The position numbers were made by a program, and so were the translations under genes. Source: an uncultured Sphingomonas sp. (GTDB lineage: Bacteria > Pseudomonadota > Alphaproteobacteria > Sphingomonadales > Sphingomonadaceae). Taken from it: DNA of 64,000 nucleotides. Numbering within the stretch: the stretch's first letter is position 1; each line of letters begins with the position of its first letter. The notes under the pieces are model-generated. The model did no database searches and had not been told where the DNA came from. It worked only from the letters and a program-made list of their open reading frames with translations. Where the stretch lies: positions 62,001 through 126,000 of the forward strand of contig NZ_CAJXWX010000007.1 in the NCBI RefSeq assembly GCF_913062585.1, in the 5' to 3' direction. Shown here in pieces: positions 28,635-37,344 of this stretch.

Positions 28635-28721
28635 ATGGCCTGACCTAAAGTGGTCATGGAACGCGGGCAGCGTTGAGGCGCTAAAGGTCCGCAAACGGAC
28701 TGAACCAACGGGAGAGCCGAT

Positions 28722-29147
28722 ATGGGCGTGAATGTGATCTACAAGACCAAGGCGACTGCAACCGGCGGGCGTGACGGCGCGGCGCGGTCCGAGGATGGCT
28801 CGGTCGACGTCAAGCTGGTGGTCCCGAAGGAAATGGGCGGCCCGGGCGGCGAGGGTGCCAACCCGGAAAAGCTGTTCGCCGCGGGCTATTCCGCCTGTTT
28901 CCTGGGCGCGATGAAGGCGGTGTCGGGCAAGGAAGGCGTGAAGGTGCCGCAGGACGCGACCGTCACCGCCGAGGTCGGCTTCGGCCCGCGCGAAGAGGGC
29001 GGCTATGGCATCACCGTCGACCTGGTGGCGAGCCTGCCGGGCGTCGAGCGTGCCGATGGCGAACGGCTGATGCATGCCGCGCATGAGGTCTGCCCCTATT
29101 CCAACGCCACCCGTGGCAATGTGAATGTCGGCCTGACGCTCGCCTGA
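28722..29147 (+). CDS. ohr: Organic hydroperoxide resistance protein, Ohr
   Basis: This 141-residue protein is of the Ohr subfamily of OsmC. The two redox cysteines lie in GYSACFLGA (Cys59) and [10 protein letters not shown] (Cys124). The spacing and the [14 protein letters not shown] block are those of Ohr rather than OsmC. It reduces organic and fatty-acid hydroperoxides using lipoylated proteins. GGGAGAG stands before ATG 28722. No OhrR gene is adjacent. A terminator hairpin follows. Confidence 0.95.
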   Translation: MGVNVIYKTKATATGGRDGAARSEDGSVDVKLVVPKEMGGPGGEGANPEKLFAAGYSACFLGAMKAVSGKEGVKVPQDATVTAEVGFGPREEGGYGITVDLVASLPGVERADGERLMHAAHEVCPYSNATRGNVNVGLTLA

Positions 29148-29169
29148 GTCGCCATATTCGCCACCTCCT

Positions 29170-29200
29170 AGGCCCTTCGCCCGATCAAGGCGGAGGGCCT
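29170..29200 (+). terminator. Hairpin terminator after ohr
   Basis: AGGCCCTTCGCC (29170-29181) pairs with GGCGGAGGGCCT (29189-29200) at 11 of 12 positions with a 7-base loop, and a T-rich stretch (TTTGTTTC) follows 5 bp later. It separates ohr from gloA. Confidence 0.65.
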
Positions 29201-29226
29201 TGCCGTTTGTTTCAAAGGACCCAATG

Positions 29227-29730
29227 ATGACCCGCCCCACCGGCACGGAGAGCTTCGCGCTCAACCAGACGATGCTGCGTATCCGCGATCCCAAGCCCTC
29301 GCTCGCCTTCTACCAGGATGTGCTGGGCATGACGCTGCTCCAGAAGCTGGATTTCGAAGAGATGCGCTTCTCGCTCTATTTCCTCGCCTATCTGGCCGAT
29401 GGCGAGACGATCCCGGAAGATCCCGCCGAACGCGCCCGTTTCATCTTTAATCGCGAGACCACGCTGGAGCTGACGCATAATTGGGGCACCGAGTCGGACC
29501 CCGATTTCACCGGCTATCATGACGGCAACGGCGATCCGCGCGGCTTTGGCCATATCGGAATCAGCGTCGCCAATGTCGTCGAGGCCTGCGAACGCTTCGA
29601 GACGCTGGGCGTTTCTTTCAAGAAACGACCGCAGGACGGCAAGATGAAGGACATCGCCTTCATCACCGATCCCGATGGCTATTGGATCGAAATCCTGTCG
29701 GCTTCGGGCATGACGAACAGCCTCAAATAG
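29227..29730 (+). CDS. gloA: Lactoylglutathione lyase (glyoxalase I)
   Basis: This protein has about 167 residues. The metal ligands fit glyoxalase I: Gln in [11 protein letters not shown], Glu in [12 protein letters not shown], His in FGHIGISV, and Glu in DGYWIEIL. The [15 protein letters not shown] segment is that of the longer, eukaryote-like, often zinc-dependent form found in alphaproteobacteria and gamma-proteobacteria. It converts the methylglyoxal-glutathione adduct to S-lactoylglutathione. Two ATGs (29224, 29227) are possible; 29227 leaves 7 bp after AAAGGA, the better spacing. Confidence 0.93.
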   Translation: MTRPTGTESFALNQTMLRIRDPKPSLAFYQDVLGMTLLQKLDFEEMRFSLYFLAYLADGETIPEDPAERARFIFNRETTLELTHNWGTESDPDFTGYHDGNGDPRGFGHIGISVANVVEACERFETLGVSFKKRPQDGKMKDIAFITDPDGYWIEILSASGMTNSLK

Positions 29731-29896
29731 CCGGACAAGCGGCAAATCCCCTCCCAGATTAACATAGTTAAACCGGATGTTTACGGTTGCTGACCATTAT
29801 GGGCATATCTATCGGAGGAAGGGACAGCCCCGGCATCCTCCGTTCCTGAAGGTGAGTATTCCTGCTCGCCGACCGGCTGTTGGAGGGTTTGCCGCT

Positions 29897-31327
29897 ATGT
29901 TGTCCTGGTTTGCCAAGACCGCGCCTATTCGTTTGAAGTTCGACGTGCTGACCATCGCCTATGCCGGCATTGCCTCCATCGGCCTGGGTGCCACCGTCAT
30001 GGCGAGCGGCGGCCTCGCGCCGACGACGCCGGTGATCGCGGCCGCGCTTGCGCTGGTCGCGTCGCTCATCGTGTCGCGCGTCAGCCGCAAGCTGATCTGC
30101 GATCCCTATGTCAGCAGCGTGGTCGCGATGGAGCACCTGGCCGCCGGCGATGTCGACCGCGAGATCCTCTATAACGATTACCGCGACTGCATCGGCCGGA
30201 TGGCCAAGGCGATGCACGTGTTCCGTCGCAACGCCGCAGAGGTGCAGAAAGCGGGCGAGGCACAGCGGATCGTCGTCGAGGCGCTGGGCAAGGGGCTGGT
30301 CGAACTGGCCGACGGCAATCTGACCGAGACGATCCATACACCCTTCCCCGCCGAATATGAAAAGCTGCGCAGCGACTTCAACCGTGCGACCGAATCGCTG
30401 GGCCGCGCCCTGGGCACCGTGACGGTCGCCACGCACGGCATCAATTCGGGGGCGAGCGATATCCGCCAGGCCTCCGACGACCTGTCGCAGCGCACCGAGC
30501 AGCAGGCCGCCAGCCTGGAGGAAACCGCCGCCGCGATGGACGAGATCACCTCGACCGTCCGCCAGACCGCCGAGGGCGCCAACCGCGCCAACAAGGCCGT
30601 TGCCGATGCGCGGGTCGAGGCCGAACAGTCGGGCGAGGTCGTGCGCCGCGCCGTCGACGCCATGGCCGGCATCGAACGCACCTCCAGCGAGATTTCCGAG
30701 ATCATCAGCGTGATCGACGGCATCGCCTTCCAGACCAACCTCCTGGCCCTGAACGCGGGTGTCGAGGCGGCGCGGGCGGGCGATGCGGGCAAGGGCTTCG
30801 CGGTCGTCGCCTCCGAAGTACGCGCCTTGGCCCAGCGCTCGGCCGATGCGGCGAAGGACGTGAAATCGCGCATTCTCGCCAGCTCCGAACAGGTCGAATC
30901 GGGCGTCAGCCTCGTCAGCGAGACCGGCCGCGCGCTGGAGCGGATCATCGGCCAGATCGCCGAGATCAGCACGCTGGTCGAAAACATCGCCAGCTCGGCC
31001 GAGAAACAGGCCATCGGGCTTCAGGAGGTCAACACCGCCGTGTCCGCGATGGACGGCGTGACCCAGCAGAACGCCGCGATGGTCGAACAGGCCACCGCCG
31101 CCGCCCGCTCGCTGGCGGTCGAGGCCGACGGCCTGGCGCGCGAGATCGCCCGTTTCCGCATCAGCAACGTGCAGGGCGCCAGCATCGCCGCGCCCCAGCC
31201 CGTGCATCAGTTGCAGCAGCGGGCCGCCGCCGCCGGTCGCCGCATGACCCAGGCCGCTCGCCCCGCCCCGGCGGCAGTCGGAAACGTCGCGCTGGCCGTC
31301 AACGAAGACGAGTGGACCGAATTCTGA
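29897..31327 (+). CDS. Methyl-accepting chemotaxis protein with C-terminal CheR-docking tail
   Basis: This is a 476-residue protein. Two hydrophobic helices (about 17-36 and 43-60) joined by a very short turn leave no periplasmic sensing domain. A short linker with HAMP-like character follows, then a signalling coiled coil with SLEETAAAMDEITSTV methylation-type helices and the tip motif IDGIAFQTNLLALNAGVEAARAGD spread over it. The C-terminus is E-W-T-E-F, which fits the x-W-x-x-F docking pentapeptide for CheR or CheB. The start is ATG 29897 after GGAGGG; an earlier frame from 29777 lacks a ribosome site. It is the first gene of the che operon. With no periplasmic domain it probably senses a cytoplasmic or membrane cue. 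Confidence 0.9.
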   Translation: MLSWFAKTAPIRLKFDVLTIAYAGIASIGLGATVMASGGLAPTTPVIAAALALVASLIVSRVSRKLICDPYVSSVVAMEHLAAGDVDREILYNDYRDCIGRMAKAMHVFRRNAAEVQKAGEAQRIVVEALGKGLVELADGNLTETIHTPFPAEYEKLRSDFNRATESLGRALGTVTVATHGINSGASDIRQASDDLSQRTEQQAASLEETAAAMDEITSTVRQTAEGANRANKAVADARVEAEQSGEVVRRAVDAMAGIERTSSEISEIISVIDGIAFQTNLLALNAGVEAARAGDAGKGFAVVASEVRALAQRSADAAKDVKSRILASSEQVESGVSLVSETGRALERIIGQIAEISTLVENIASSAEKQAIGLQEVNTAVSAMDGVTQQNAAMVEQATAAARSLAVEADGLAREIARFRISNVQGASIAAPQPVHQLQQRAAAAGRRMTQAARPAPAAVGNVALAVNEDEWTEF

Positions 31328-31335
31328 ACCCGGCG

Positions 31336-31357
31336 CCGCGCGCCGATCGGCGCGCGG
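31336..31357. terminator. Perfect 22-bp palindrome after mcp
   Basis: The palindrome is centred on GATC between 31346 and 31347, with 11 complementary bases per side, all G/C except the centre, and begins 9 bp after the mcp stop. No T-run follows. It may reduce read-through or protect the mcp mRNA, since the rest of the che operon follows after 116 bp. Confidence 0.5.
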
Positions 31358-31443
31358 GCTCCGCAATGATCCGCGTTAACCACGGATTCTTAACGATCCC
31401 CGTCTCATAATAGCGCCACGCCATTCGCGTATGGAGTTCCGCC

Positions 31444-31713
31444 TTGACCGCTCTGTCCCTCGCCTCCGTGCTCGACACCACCGCTGCTGCCCCGCTGCGC
31501 CAAGCGCTGCTCGACCTGATCGCATCGGGCGACGCCATCGTGCTCGACGGGTCGCAGGTGAAACAGGTGGGACAGGCCTGTCTTCAGGTGCTGGCGAGCG
31601 CACAGGCCATGGCCGCTTCGGTCCGCGCCGATTTCGAATTGCAAAATCCATCCGAGCCGCTGGCTTCGATGATCGCGCTGGCCGGGCTCGACAGCCTCGC
31701 CACCGCCGCCTGA
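31444..31713 (+). CDS. Small STAS-domain protein of the che operon
   Basis: This 89-residue protein consists of a single STAS-like domain. The strand-helix pattern LASVLDTTAAAPLRQALLDL leads to the conserved DGSQVKQVGQACLQVLASA region, where anti-anti-sigma proteins carry the phosphorylatable Ser/Thr; here the equivalent stretch reads Q-V-G-Q. It starts at TTG 31444 with GGAG 8 bp before it. Its place between mcp and cheA is like that of CheS in the Sinorhizobium che operon, a CheA partner. Whether it is homologous to CheS cannot be judged by eye. Confidence 0.75.
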   Translation: MTALSLASVLDTTAAAPLRQALLDLIASGDAIVLDGSQVKQVGQACLQVLASAQAMAASVRADFELQNPSEPLASMIALAGLDSLATAA

Positions 31714-31726
31714 GGGGGCCCACCCG

Positions 31727-33922
31727 ATGAATCTCGACGAGATCCAGCAGATTTTCTTCCAGGAATGCGAGGAAGGCCTCGGCACCCTGGAATCCGCCTT
31801 CGACGATCTGAAGCGCGCGCGCCATGATGACGAGACGATCAATACCGTCTTTCGCGCGGTCCACTCGATCAAGGGCGGCGCGGGCGCGTTCGGCCATGAA
31901 CGGCTGCAGCATTTCTCGCACCATTACGAAACCCTGCTCGACCTGATCCGCAACGGCACGCTGCCGCTGGGCGAACCGCTGATCGACCTGATCGTCGCCG
32001 CCTTCGACACGCTGTCCGACCATGTCGCCGCCGCGCGCGGCGAAGGCGCAATGCCCGCCGACCAGGCGATGCTCGACCGTCTGGCCGCCGCGGCGCTGGG
32101 CGACATGGGCGCAGCCTCGACTGAACCGGACCTTGCCGCCAACGATGTCGCCCCCGAAGCGGAAGCCGCGCCGGCGCTCGACGATTTCGACGCGCTGTTC
32201 GCGATGCTGGAGGATCCCTCGCTCGCCGCGCCCGCCGCAACCGCGGCGCCCGAATGGATCGTCACCGTGCATCCGGGCCCGCGCGCCTTCGACCATGGCG
32301 CCGAGCCGATGCTGGCGCTGCGCGAACTGGCGCGCATGGGCGGCCGCACGCTGTCGGCGGACCTGTCCGACCTGCCGCTGCTCGACGGGCTGGATGCCGA
32401 ACGCGCCTATATCGGCTTCACCATGGCGCTGCCGGGTGCGATCGACGAAGACGATATCCGCGCGGTCTTCGACTTTGCCGATCCGCAGTGCCGCCTGACC
32501 ATCACCCGCGATTCGGCCGAGAATCCGGCACCGGACGTGCTGGAGGTCGCCGTCGAGGCGGCGGTCGCTCCGTCTCCGCCGGCCCCCGCCCCAACTCCCG
32601 CCGTCACCGTCGCGCCATCCGCGCCCGTCATCGCCGACGCGCCGGCCCCCGTCGTCGCCACGCCCGCCGCCCCCGCGCCGGCATCCGGCGGCGAGCCGAG
32701 CGGCGGTCCGCGCGTGGCCGCCACCCAGACGATCCGTGTCGATCTCGACAAGCTGGACCGCCTGGTCAATCTGGTGGGCGAGTTGGTGATCACCCAGGCG
32801 ATGCTGGCGCAGCGCCTGTCCGAGAACGAGATGGGCTCGATCCCCGAGCTGTCCGACCTCGACCACCTGACGCGCGAGCTGCAGGATTCGACCATGGCGA
32901 TCCGCGCCCAGCCGATGAAGACGGTGTTCAGCCGCGTGCCGCGCATCATCCGCGAACTGGAGGTCGAGACCGGCAAGCGTGTCCGCCTGGAGGTCGAGGG
33001 CGAGATGACCGAGGTCGACAAGACCGTGGTCGAGCGCATCGGCGAGCCGCTGACCCACCTCATCCGCAACGCCGTCGACCATGGCCTGGAAACCCCGGCC
33101 GACCGCAAGGCGGCGGGCAAGGACGGCGAAGGCGTCGTCACCCTGTCGGCCGCCCACCAGTCGGGCCGGATCGTCATCACCGTCGCCGATGACGGGCGCG
33201 GCATCGACCGCGCGCGCGTCAAGGCCAAGGCGATCGAGCGCGGCATCATCACCCCCGATGCGCAGCTGTCCGAGGAAGAGATCGACAATCTGATCTTTGC
33301 CCCCGGCTTCTCGACCGCCGCCGTCGTCTCCAACATCTCGGGCCGCGGCGTCGGCATGGACGTGGTGCGCAAGAACATCCAGGCGCTGGGCGGCCGCATC
33401 GGCATCCAGTCGGTGCTGGGCAAGGGATCGAGCTTTTCGCTCAGCCTGCCGCTGACGCTGGCCGTGCTCGACGGCATGATCGTCACCGTCGGCGACCAGA
33501 CCTTCGTCATCCCGCTGACCCATATCGTGGAAAGCCTGCGCCCCGGCATCGACGAGGTCCAGGTGGTCGGCGGCCAGTCGCCGCTGCTCGACGTGCGCGG
33601 CACCTATGTGCCCGTCCACAGGGTCGGCGAGCAGCTGGGCGTCACCGGGGCGATCGCCAAGCCCGAAAATGCCGTGCTGATCGTGGTCGAAAGCGACCAG
33701 GGCCAGGCCGTGCTGATGGTCGATTCGATCCAGGATCAGCGCCAGGTCGTGGTCAAGAGCCTGGAGGCCAATTACCGCGCCATCCATGGCCTGGCCGGGG
33801 CGACCATCCTGGGCGACGGCCGCGTGGCGCTCATCCTGGACGTCGATGCGCTGATCGGCCGCTGGCGCCGTGACGGGCGCGGCGCGTCGGCCGGTGCGTT
33901 CATCGAGGATCTGGCCGCTTGA
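31727..33922 (+). CDS. cheA: Chemotaxis histidine kinase CheA
   Basis: The protein has 731 residues. The P1 HPt domain has the phospho-His in AVHSIKGGAGAFG (His46). A variable region (about 125-270) and a long Ala/Pro linker (about 280-325) follow. The dimerisation helices open with TIRVDLDKLDRLVNLVGELVI split over the join. The ATPase has an N-box (RNAVDHGLE, about 446), G1 (DDGRGID, about 488) and G2 (GRGVGMD, about 540), and a CheW-like P5 domain forms the end (LDGMIVTVGDQTFVIPLTHI). No clear P2 domain for CheY/CheB is visible; the Ala/Pro part may replace it. The stop overlaps the cheR start as TTGA. Confidence 0.96.
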   Translation: MNLDEIQQIFFQECEEGLGTLESAFDDLKRARHDDETINTVFRAVHSIKGGAGAFGHERLQHFSHHYETLLDLIRNGTLPLGEPLIDLIVAAFDTLSDHVAAARGEGAMPADQAMLDRLAAAALGDMGAASTEPDLAANDVAPEAEAAPALDDFDALFAMLEDPSLAAPAATAAPEWIVTVHPGPRAFDHGAEPMLALRELARMGGRTLSADLSDLPLLDGLDAERAYIGFTMALPGAIDEDDIRAVFDFADPQCRLTITRDSAENPAPDVLEVAVEAAVAPSPPAPAPTPAVTVAPSAPVIADAPAPVVATPAAPAPASGGEPSGGPRVAATQTIRVDLDKLDRLVNLVGELVITQAMLAQRLSENEMGSIPELSDLDHLTRELQDSTMAIRAQPMKTVFSRVPRIIRELEVETGKRVRLEVEGEMTEVDKTVVERIGEPLTHLIRNAVDHGLETPADRKAAGKDGEGVVTLSAAHQSGRIVITVADDGRGIDRARVKAKAIERGIITPDAQLSEEEIDNLIFAPGFSTAAVVSNISGRGVGMDVVRKNIQALGGRIGIQSVLGKGSSFSLSLPLTLAVLDGMIVTVGDQTFVIPLTHIVESLRPGIDEVQVVGGQSPLLDVRGTYVPVHRVGEQLGVTGAIAKPENAVLIVVESDQGQAVLMVDSIQDQRQVVVKSLEANYRAIHGLAGATILGDGRVALILDVDALIGRWRRDGRGASAGAFIEDLAA

Positions 33923-34788
33923 ACGCACTGGCCGCCCTGTCCTCCCGCGGGAGCGAACGCGAGATGGAGTTCGCCTTCTCGGCGTCCGACCACCGCGCGA
34001 TCGCGGACATGATCTACGCCGAATCGGGCATCCTGCTGCCCGAGAGCAAGGCCAAGCTGATCTATGGGCGGCTGGCGCGGCGGCTGCGCGCCTGCGGGCT
34101 GTCGAACTTTCCCGATTATCTCGCGATGATCGAGCAGGATGCGGACGAACGCGCCCGCGCGATCGATGCGCTGACCACCAACCACACCTCGTTCTTCCGC
34201 GAAAATCATCATTTCGAGCATTTCCGGGACGAGCTCTGGCCGGAATTCCGCCAGCGGCTGGCGACCGGCGGGCGCGTTCGCGTCTGGTCGGCGGCCTGCT
34301 CGAGCGGCGAGGAACCCTATTCGCTGATGATGACCCTGGCGGGCCAGGACGTCCGCGCCGCCGAGACGCTGGCGAGCCAGGATTTCCGCCTGCTCGCGAC
34401 CGACCTGTCGCCCAGCGTCATCGCCACCGCCCGCGCGGGCCGCTATCCGCTCGAGACGACGCGCGCCATGCCCGCGTCGATGCGGGCCACCTGGTGCCGT
34501 CAGGTCGGCGATCAGGACGAACTACATCCCGCGCTGCGCGCGCCGATCGCTTTTCGCGAACTGAACCTGTTGCGCGGATGGCCGATGAAACGGCCGTTCG
34601 ACGTCATCTTCTGCCGCAACGTCATGATCTATTTCGACGAGCCGACCAAGGCCCGGTTGTTGGGGCGCTTCGCCGATCAGCTGGTCGCGGGCGGCACCCT
34701 CTATATCGGTCATGCCGAACGTATTCCGCCGGAGGTCGCGGATCGGTTCCGCTGCATCGGTCGCACCGCTTTTCAGAAAGTCTCCTGA
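33919..34788 (+). CDS. cheR: Chemotaxis protein methyltransferase CheR
   Basis: This is a 289-residue SAM-dependent enzyme. The all-helical N-terminal domain ends with TTNHTSFFREN. The methyltransferase part contains VWSAACSSGEEPYSLMM (SAM loop), LLATDLSPSVI and the DVIFCRNVMIYF strand. It methylates receptor glutamates. TTG 33919 overlaps the cheA stop; ATG 33964 is possible, but the short overlap favours the TTG. The EWTEF tail of the nearby receptor gives it a docking site. Confidence 0.95.
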   Translation: MNALAALSSRGSEREMEFAFSASDHRAIADMIYAESGILLPESKAKLIYGRLARRLRACGLSNFPDYLAMIEQDADERARAIDALTTNHTSFFRENHHFEHFRDELWPEFRQRLATGGRVRVWSAACSSGEEPYSLMMTLAGQDVRAAETLASQDFRLLATDLSPSVIATARAGRYPLETTRAMPASMRATWCRQVGDQDELHPALRAPIAFRELNLLRGWPMKRPFDVIFCRNVMIYFDEPTKARLLGRFADQLVAGGTLYIGHAERIPPEVADRFRCIGRTAFQKVS

Positions 34789-35804
34789 TGGCCATTCGCA
34801 CGCTGATCGTCGACGACTCCCCCACCATGCGGGCGCTGATCGCCAACACGCTGAGCCGTGACCCCGACATCGAGGTCGTCGGCGCCGCCAACGGCCCGAT
34901 CCAGGCGCGCGAGATGATCAAGGCGCTCGACCCCGACGTCATCACGCTCGACGTCGAGATGCCCGACATGAACGGGCTCGACTTCCTGGAGCGCGTAATG
35001 CGGCTGCGGCCCATGCCGGTCGTCATGCTCTCGACGCTGACCCAGGCGGGGGCGGACATCACCATCCGCGCGCTGGAGCTGGGCGCGGTCGAATGCTGCG
35101 CCAAGCCGGCGGCGGGCTGCGTCGATCGCAACCTGGCCGCCAGCGTCAAGGCCGCCGCGGGCAGCCGCCGCATCCGGGTGAGCGAACCCGCCCCGTCCGC
35201 GTCGGTGCCCCATGCGCAGTTCGAGCCGCTACCCAAATCGCTGATCGCGATCGGCGCGTCGACCGGCGGTGTCGAGGCGCTGATCCAGGTGCTGAGCGGC
35301 TTTCCGGCGAACTGCCCGCCGACGGTCATCGTCCAGCACATGCCAGCGACCTTCACCACCAGCTTTGCCGCCAGGCTCGACCGGCTGTCCCAGCCGTCCG
35401 TGGCCGAGGCGCGGCACGGCCAGCCGCTGCTGCCCGGCCATGTCTATCTCGCGCCCGGCGGCACCCATCATCTGGAGGTCAGCGGCTTCGAGGGCCAGTA
35501 TCGCGCGCGCCTGATCCCCGACGACCCGACCAGCGGCCACCGCCCCTCGGTCGACCGCCTGTTCCAGAGCGTGGCCAAAGTCGCGGGCCGCAACGCCGTC
35601 GGTGCGATCCTGACCGGCATGGGCCGTGACGGCGCCGAAGGGCTGCTCGCCATGCGCGCCCAGGGCAGCTTCACGGTGGGCCAGGACAAGGAAAGCTGCG
35701 TCGTCTATGGGATGCCCGGCGTCGCGCAGGAAATCGGCGCGGTGACCCGGCAGCTGACGCTGACCCGCATCGGCGCCGCGCTGATCGACCGGTGCCGCGC
35801 ATGA
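34788..35804 (+). CDS. cheB: Chemotaxis methylesterase/response regulator CheB
   Basis: The protein has 338 residues: an N-terminal receiver (phospho-Asp55 in VITLDVEMP), a linker, and a C-terminal methylesterase with the full triad Ser158 (GASTGG), His184 (VQHMP) and Asp281 (GMGRDG). It removes methyl groups from receptors and deamidates glutamines when phosphorylated by CheA. ATG 34788 shares one base with the cheR TGA. It should be read against the second, degenerate CheB homologue at 37345. Confidence 0.96.
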   Translation: MAIRTLIVDDSPTMRALIANTLSRDPDIEVVGAANGPIQAREMIKALDPDVITLDVEMPDMNGLDFLERVMRLRPMPVVMLSTLTQAGADITIRALELGAVECCAKPAAGCVDRNLAASVKAAAGSRRIRVSEPAPSASVPHAQFEPLPKSLIAIGASTGGVEALIQVLSGFPANCPPTVIVQHMPATFTTSFAARLDRLSQPSVAEARHGQPLLPGHVYLAPGGTHHLEVSGFEGQYRARLIPDDPTSGHRPSVDRLFQSVAKVAGRNAVGAILTGMGRDGAEGLLAMRAQGSFTVGQDKESCVVYGMPGVAQEIGAVTRQLTLTRIGAALIDRCRA

Positions 35805-36415
35805 ACGCCATGCCCCACCGCCCCGCCACGGGCCCCATCGGCGCCCCCGTCACCGGCGCCTTCACCGGCCTGGCGCAACGCGACGGATTTCGCCGGATCA
35901 ACGTGATCCAGGGCGAAACCCGCGTCAGCCAGGAAAAGGATGTCGTGCTGACCACCGTGCTGGGCAGCTGCATCTCGGCCTGTCTCTACGATCCGATCGC
36001 CGGGGTCGGCGGCCTCAACCATTTTCTTCTCGCCGAACCGGGCATGACGGAAACGGATCCTAAATCCATGCAGCGCTATGGCGTGTATGCGATGGAAGTT
36101 CTGATCAACGCGATGATGGCGCTCGGCGCACAGCGGCACAGCCTGAAGGCACGGCTGTTCGGCGGCGCGATGATGCGCGACGGCTTCCGCGACATCGGTG
36201 CGGCCAATGCGCAGTTCGCACGCCGTTTCCTGGCGGACGAGCGGATCGCGCTGGTCGGCGAGGATGTCGGCGGGATCAGCGCGCGTCGCGTCGAATTCCG
36301 TCCGGCCCTGGGCCTCGCCCGGTGCCGTCATGTCACCGATGCGCTGCCACCGCCGCCGCGCATCGCCCGCCCAACCCCGCCACCCGCCGCGACCGGCGAC
36401 GTGGAGTTCTTCTGA
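35801..36415 (+). CDS. cheD: Chemoreceptor glutamine deamidase CheD
   Basis: The protein has 204 residues. The catalytic Cys57 in LGSCISACLYD and His74 in GGLNHFLLAEP have the 17-residue spacing of the CheD catalytic pair. The RLFGGA and VEFRPALGLARC segments complete the fold. It deamidates receptor glutamines and can be regulated by CheC/CheY, but no cheC gene is visible. ATG 35801 overlaps the cheB stop as ATGA. A Pro-rich tail of about 25 residues ends in GDVEFF. Confidence 0.93.
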   Translation: MNAMPHRPATGPIGAPVTGAFTGLAQRDGFRRINVIQGETRVSQEKDVVLTTVLGSCISACLYDPIAGVGGLNHFLLAEPGMTETDPKSMQRYGVYAMEVLINAMMALGAQRHSLKARLFGGAMMRDGFRDIGAANAQFARRFLADERIALVGEDVGGISARRVEFRPALGLARCRHVTDALPPPPRIARPTPPPAATGDVEFF

Positions 36416-36822
36416 TGACCCAGATACAGTCGAAAGGCCCCTTCGTGTCCCAGACCATCATGACCGTGGACGATTCGCCCAGTATGCGAATGCTGCTCCG
36501 CGCCGCGCTGACCGATATGGGATATCAGGTGCTCGAAGCCGAGGACGGCGTCCATGCGCTCGACACGCTGGACGGCGTCACGCCCGAGACCGCGCCCGAT
36601 CTGGTCATCACCGACATCAACATGCCGCGCATGGACGGGTTCGGCCTGATCGAGGCGCTGCGTCGCCAGCCCGGGCATCGCAACCTGCCCATCCTGGTGC
36701 TGACCACCGAAAGCTCCGACGAGAAGAAGGCGCGCGCGCGCGAAGCGGGCGCGACGGGCTGGATCGTCAAGCCCTTCAACCCGGAAAAGCTCGCCGCGGC
36801 CATCCGCCGCGTGCTGCACTGA
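36415..36822 (+). CDS. cheY: Single-domain response regulator CheY
   Basis: This is a receiver domain of 135 residues. The acid pair lies in MTVDDSPSMR, the phospho-Asp in LVITDINMPRMDG, the Thr in VLTTES and the Lys in IVKPFNPEKL. The acid cluster and TTES are those of motor-type CheY. ATG 36415 shares a base with the cheD stop, giving a ten-residue N-terminal extension; GTG 36445 is an alternative. It is the only single-domain receiver in the operon. Confidence 0.93.
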   Translation: MTQIQSKGPFVSQTIMTVDDSPSMRMLLRAALTDMGYQVLEAEDGVHALDTLDGVTPETAPDLVITDINMPRMDGFGLIEALRRQPGHRNLPILVLTTESSDEKKARAREAGATGWIVKPFNPEKLAAAIRRVLH

Positions 36823-36847
36823 TCCCCTGATCCCGAGGAAACCGACC

Positions 36848-37291
36848 ATGTCGCGTCAGCTCATCACCTTCCAGCTCGGCGACCAGATCCTGGGCGTCGA
36901 CATCATGGCCATCCGCGAGATCCGCGCCTGGTCGCCCGCCACCCCGCTGCCCAACGTGCCCGCCCATGTGCGCGGCGTCGTGAACCTGCGCGGCGTCGTC
37001 CTGCCGGTCCTCGACCTGCGCCACCGCCTGGGCTGGGGCGTCACCGATCCCAGCGCGCGCCACGTCATCATCGTGGTGCGGATCGGCGACCAGCTGCAGG
37101 GCCTGATCGTCGATGCGGTCAACGACATCGTGACCATCCCGCCCGAGGCGATGCAGCCGCTGCCCGACATGGGCGACGCGACCGCGGCCCATTATCTGGA
37201 GGGCCTGGCGACGATCGAACAGCGCCTGATCCTGATCCTGGCGCTCGACCGCCTGACCGACAGCGTGTCGCTGACGGCCGAGGCGGCTTGA
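36848..37291 (+). CDS. cheW: Chemotaxis coupling protein CheW
   Basis: This is a CheW domain of 147 residues. It opens with LITFQLGDQILGVDIMAIREI and contains the classic VPAHVRGVVNLRGVVLPVLDLR block, then the second subdomain with IVDAVNDIVTIPPEAMQPLP. It links receptors to CheA. GAGGAAACC precedes ATG 36848. Confidence 0.95.
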   Translation: MSRQLITFQLGDQILGVDIMAIREIRAWSPATPLPNVPAHVRGVVNLRGVVLPVLDLRHRLGWGVTDPSARHVIIVVRIGDQLQGLIVDAVNDIVTIPPEAMQPLPDMGDATAAHYLEGLATIEQRLILILALDRLTDSVSLTAEAA

Positions 37292-37344
37292 ACTTCTTTT
37301 TTCCCTGTACGTGACGGCGTATCCGTCTTGGAAGGTATACCGTA

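Noticed and set aside
31376..33928. Minus-strand open frame of 850 codons opposite cheA
   Set aside because: It has no ribosome site or recognisable domain, and its composition (His/Asp/Arg/Gly) is that of a mirror image of cheA.
33870..34787. Apparent fusion of an N-terminal domain to CheB
   Set aside because: The open frame continues upstream within cheR, but the residues there are frame-shadow; ATG 34788 overlapping the cheR stop is the proper start.
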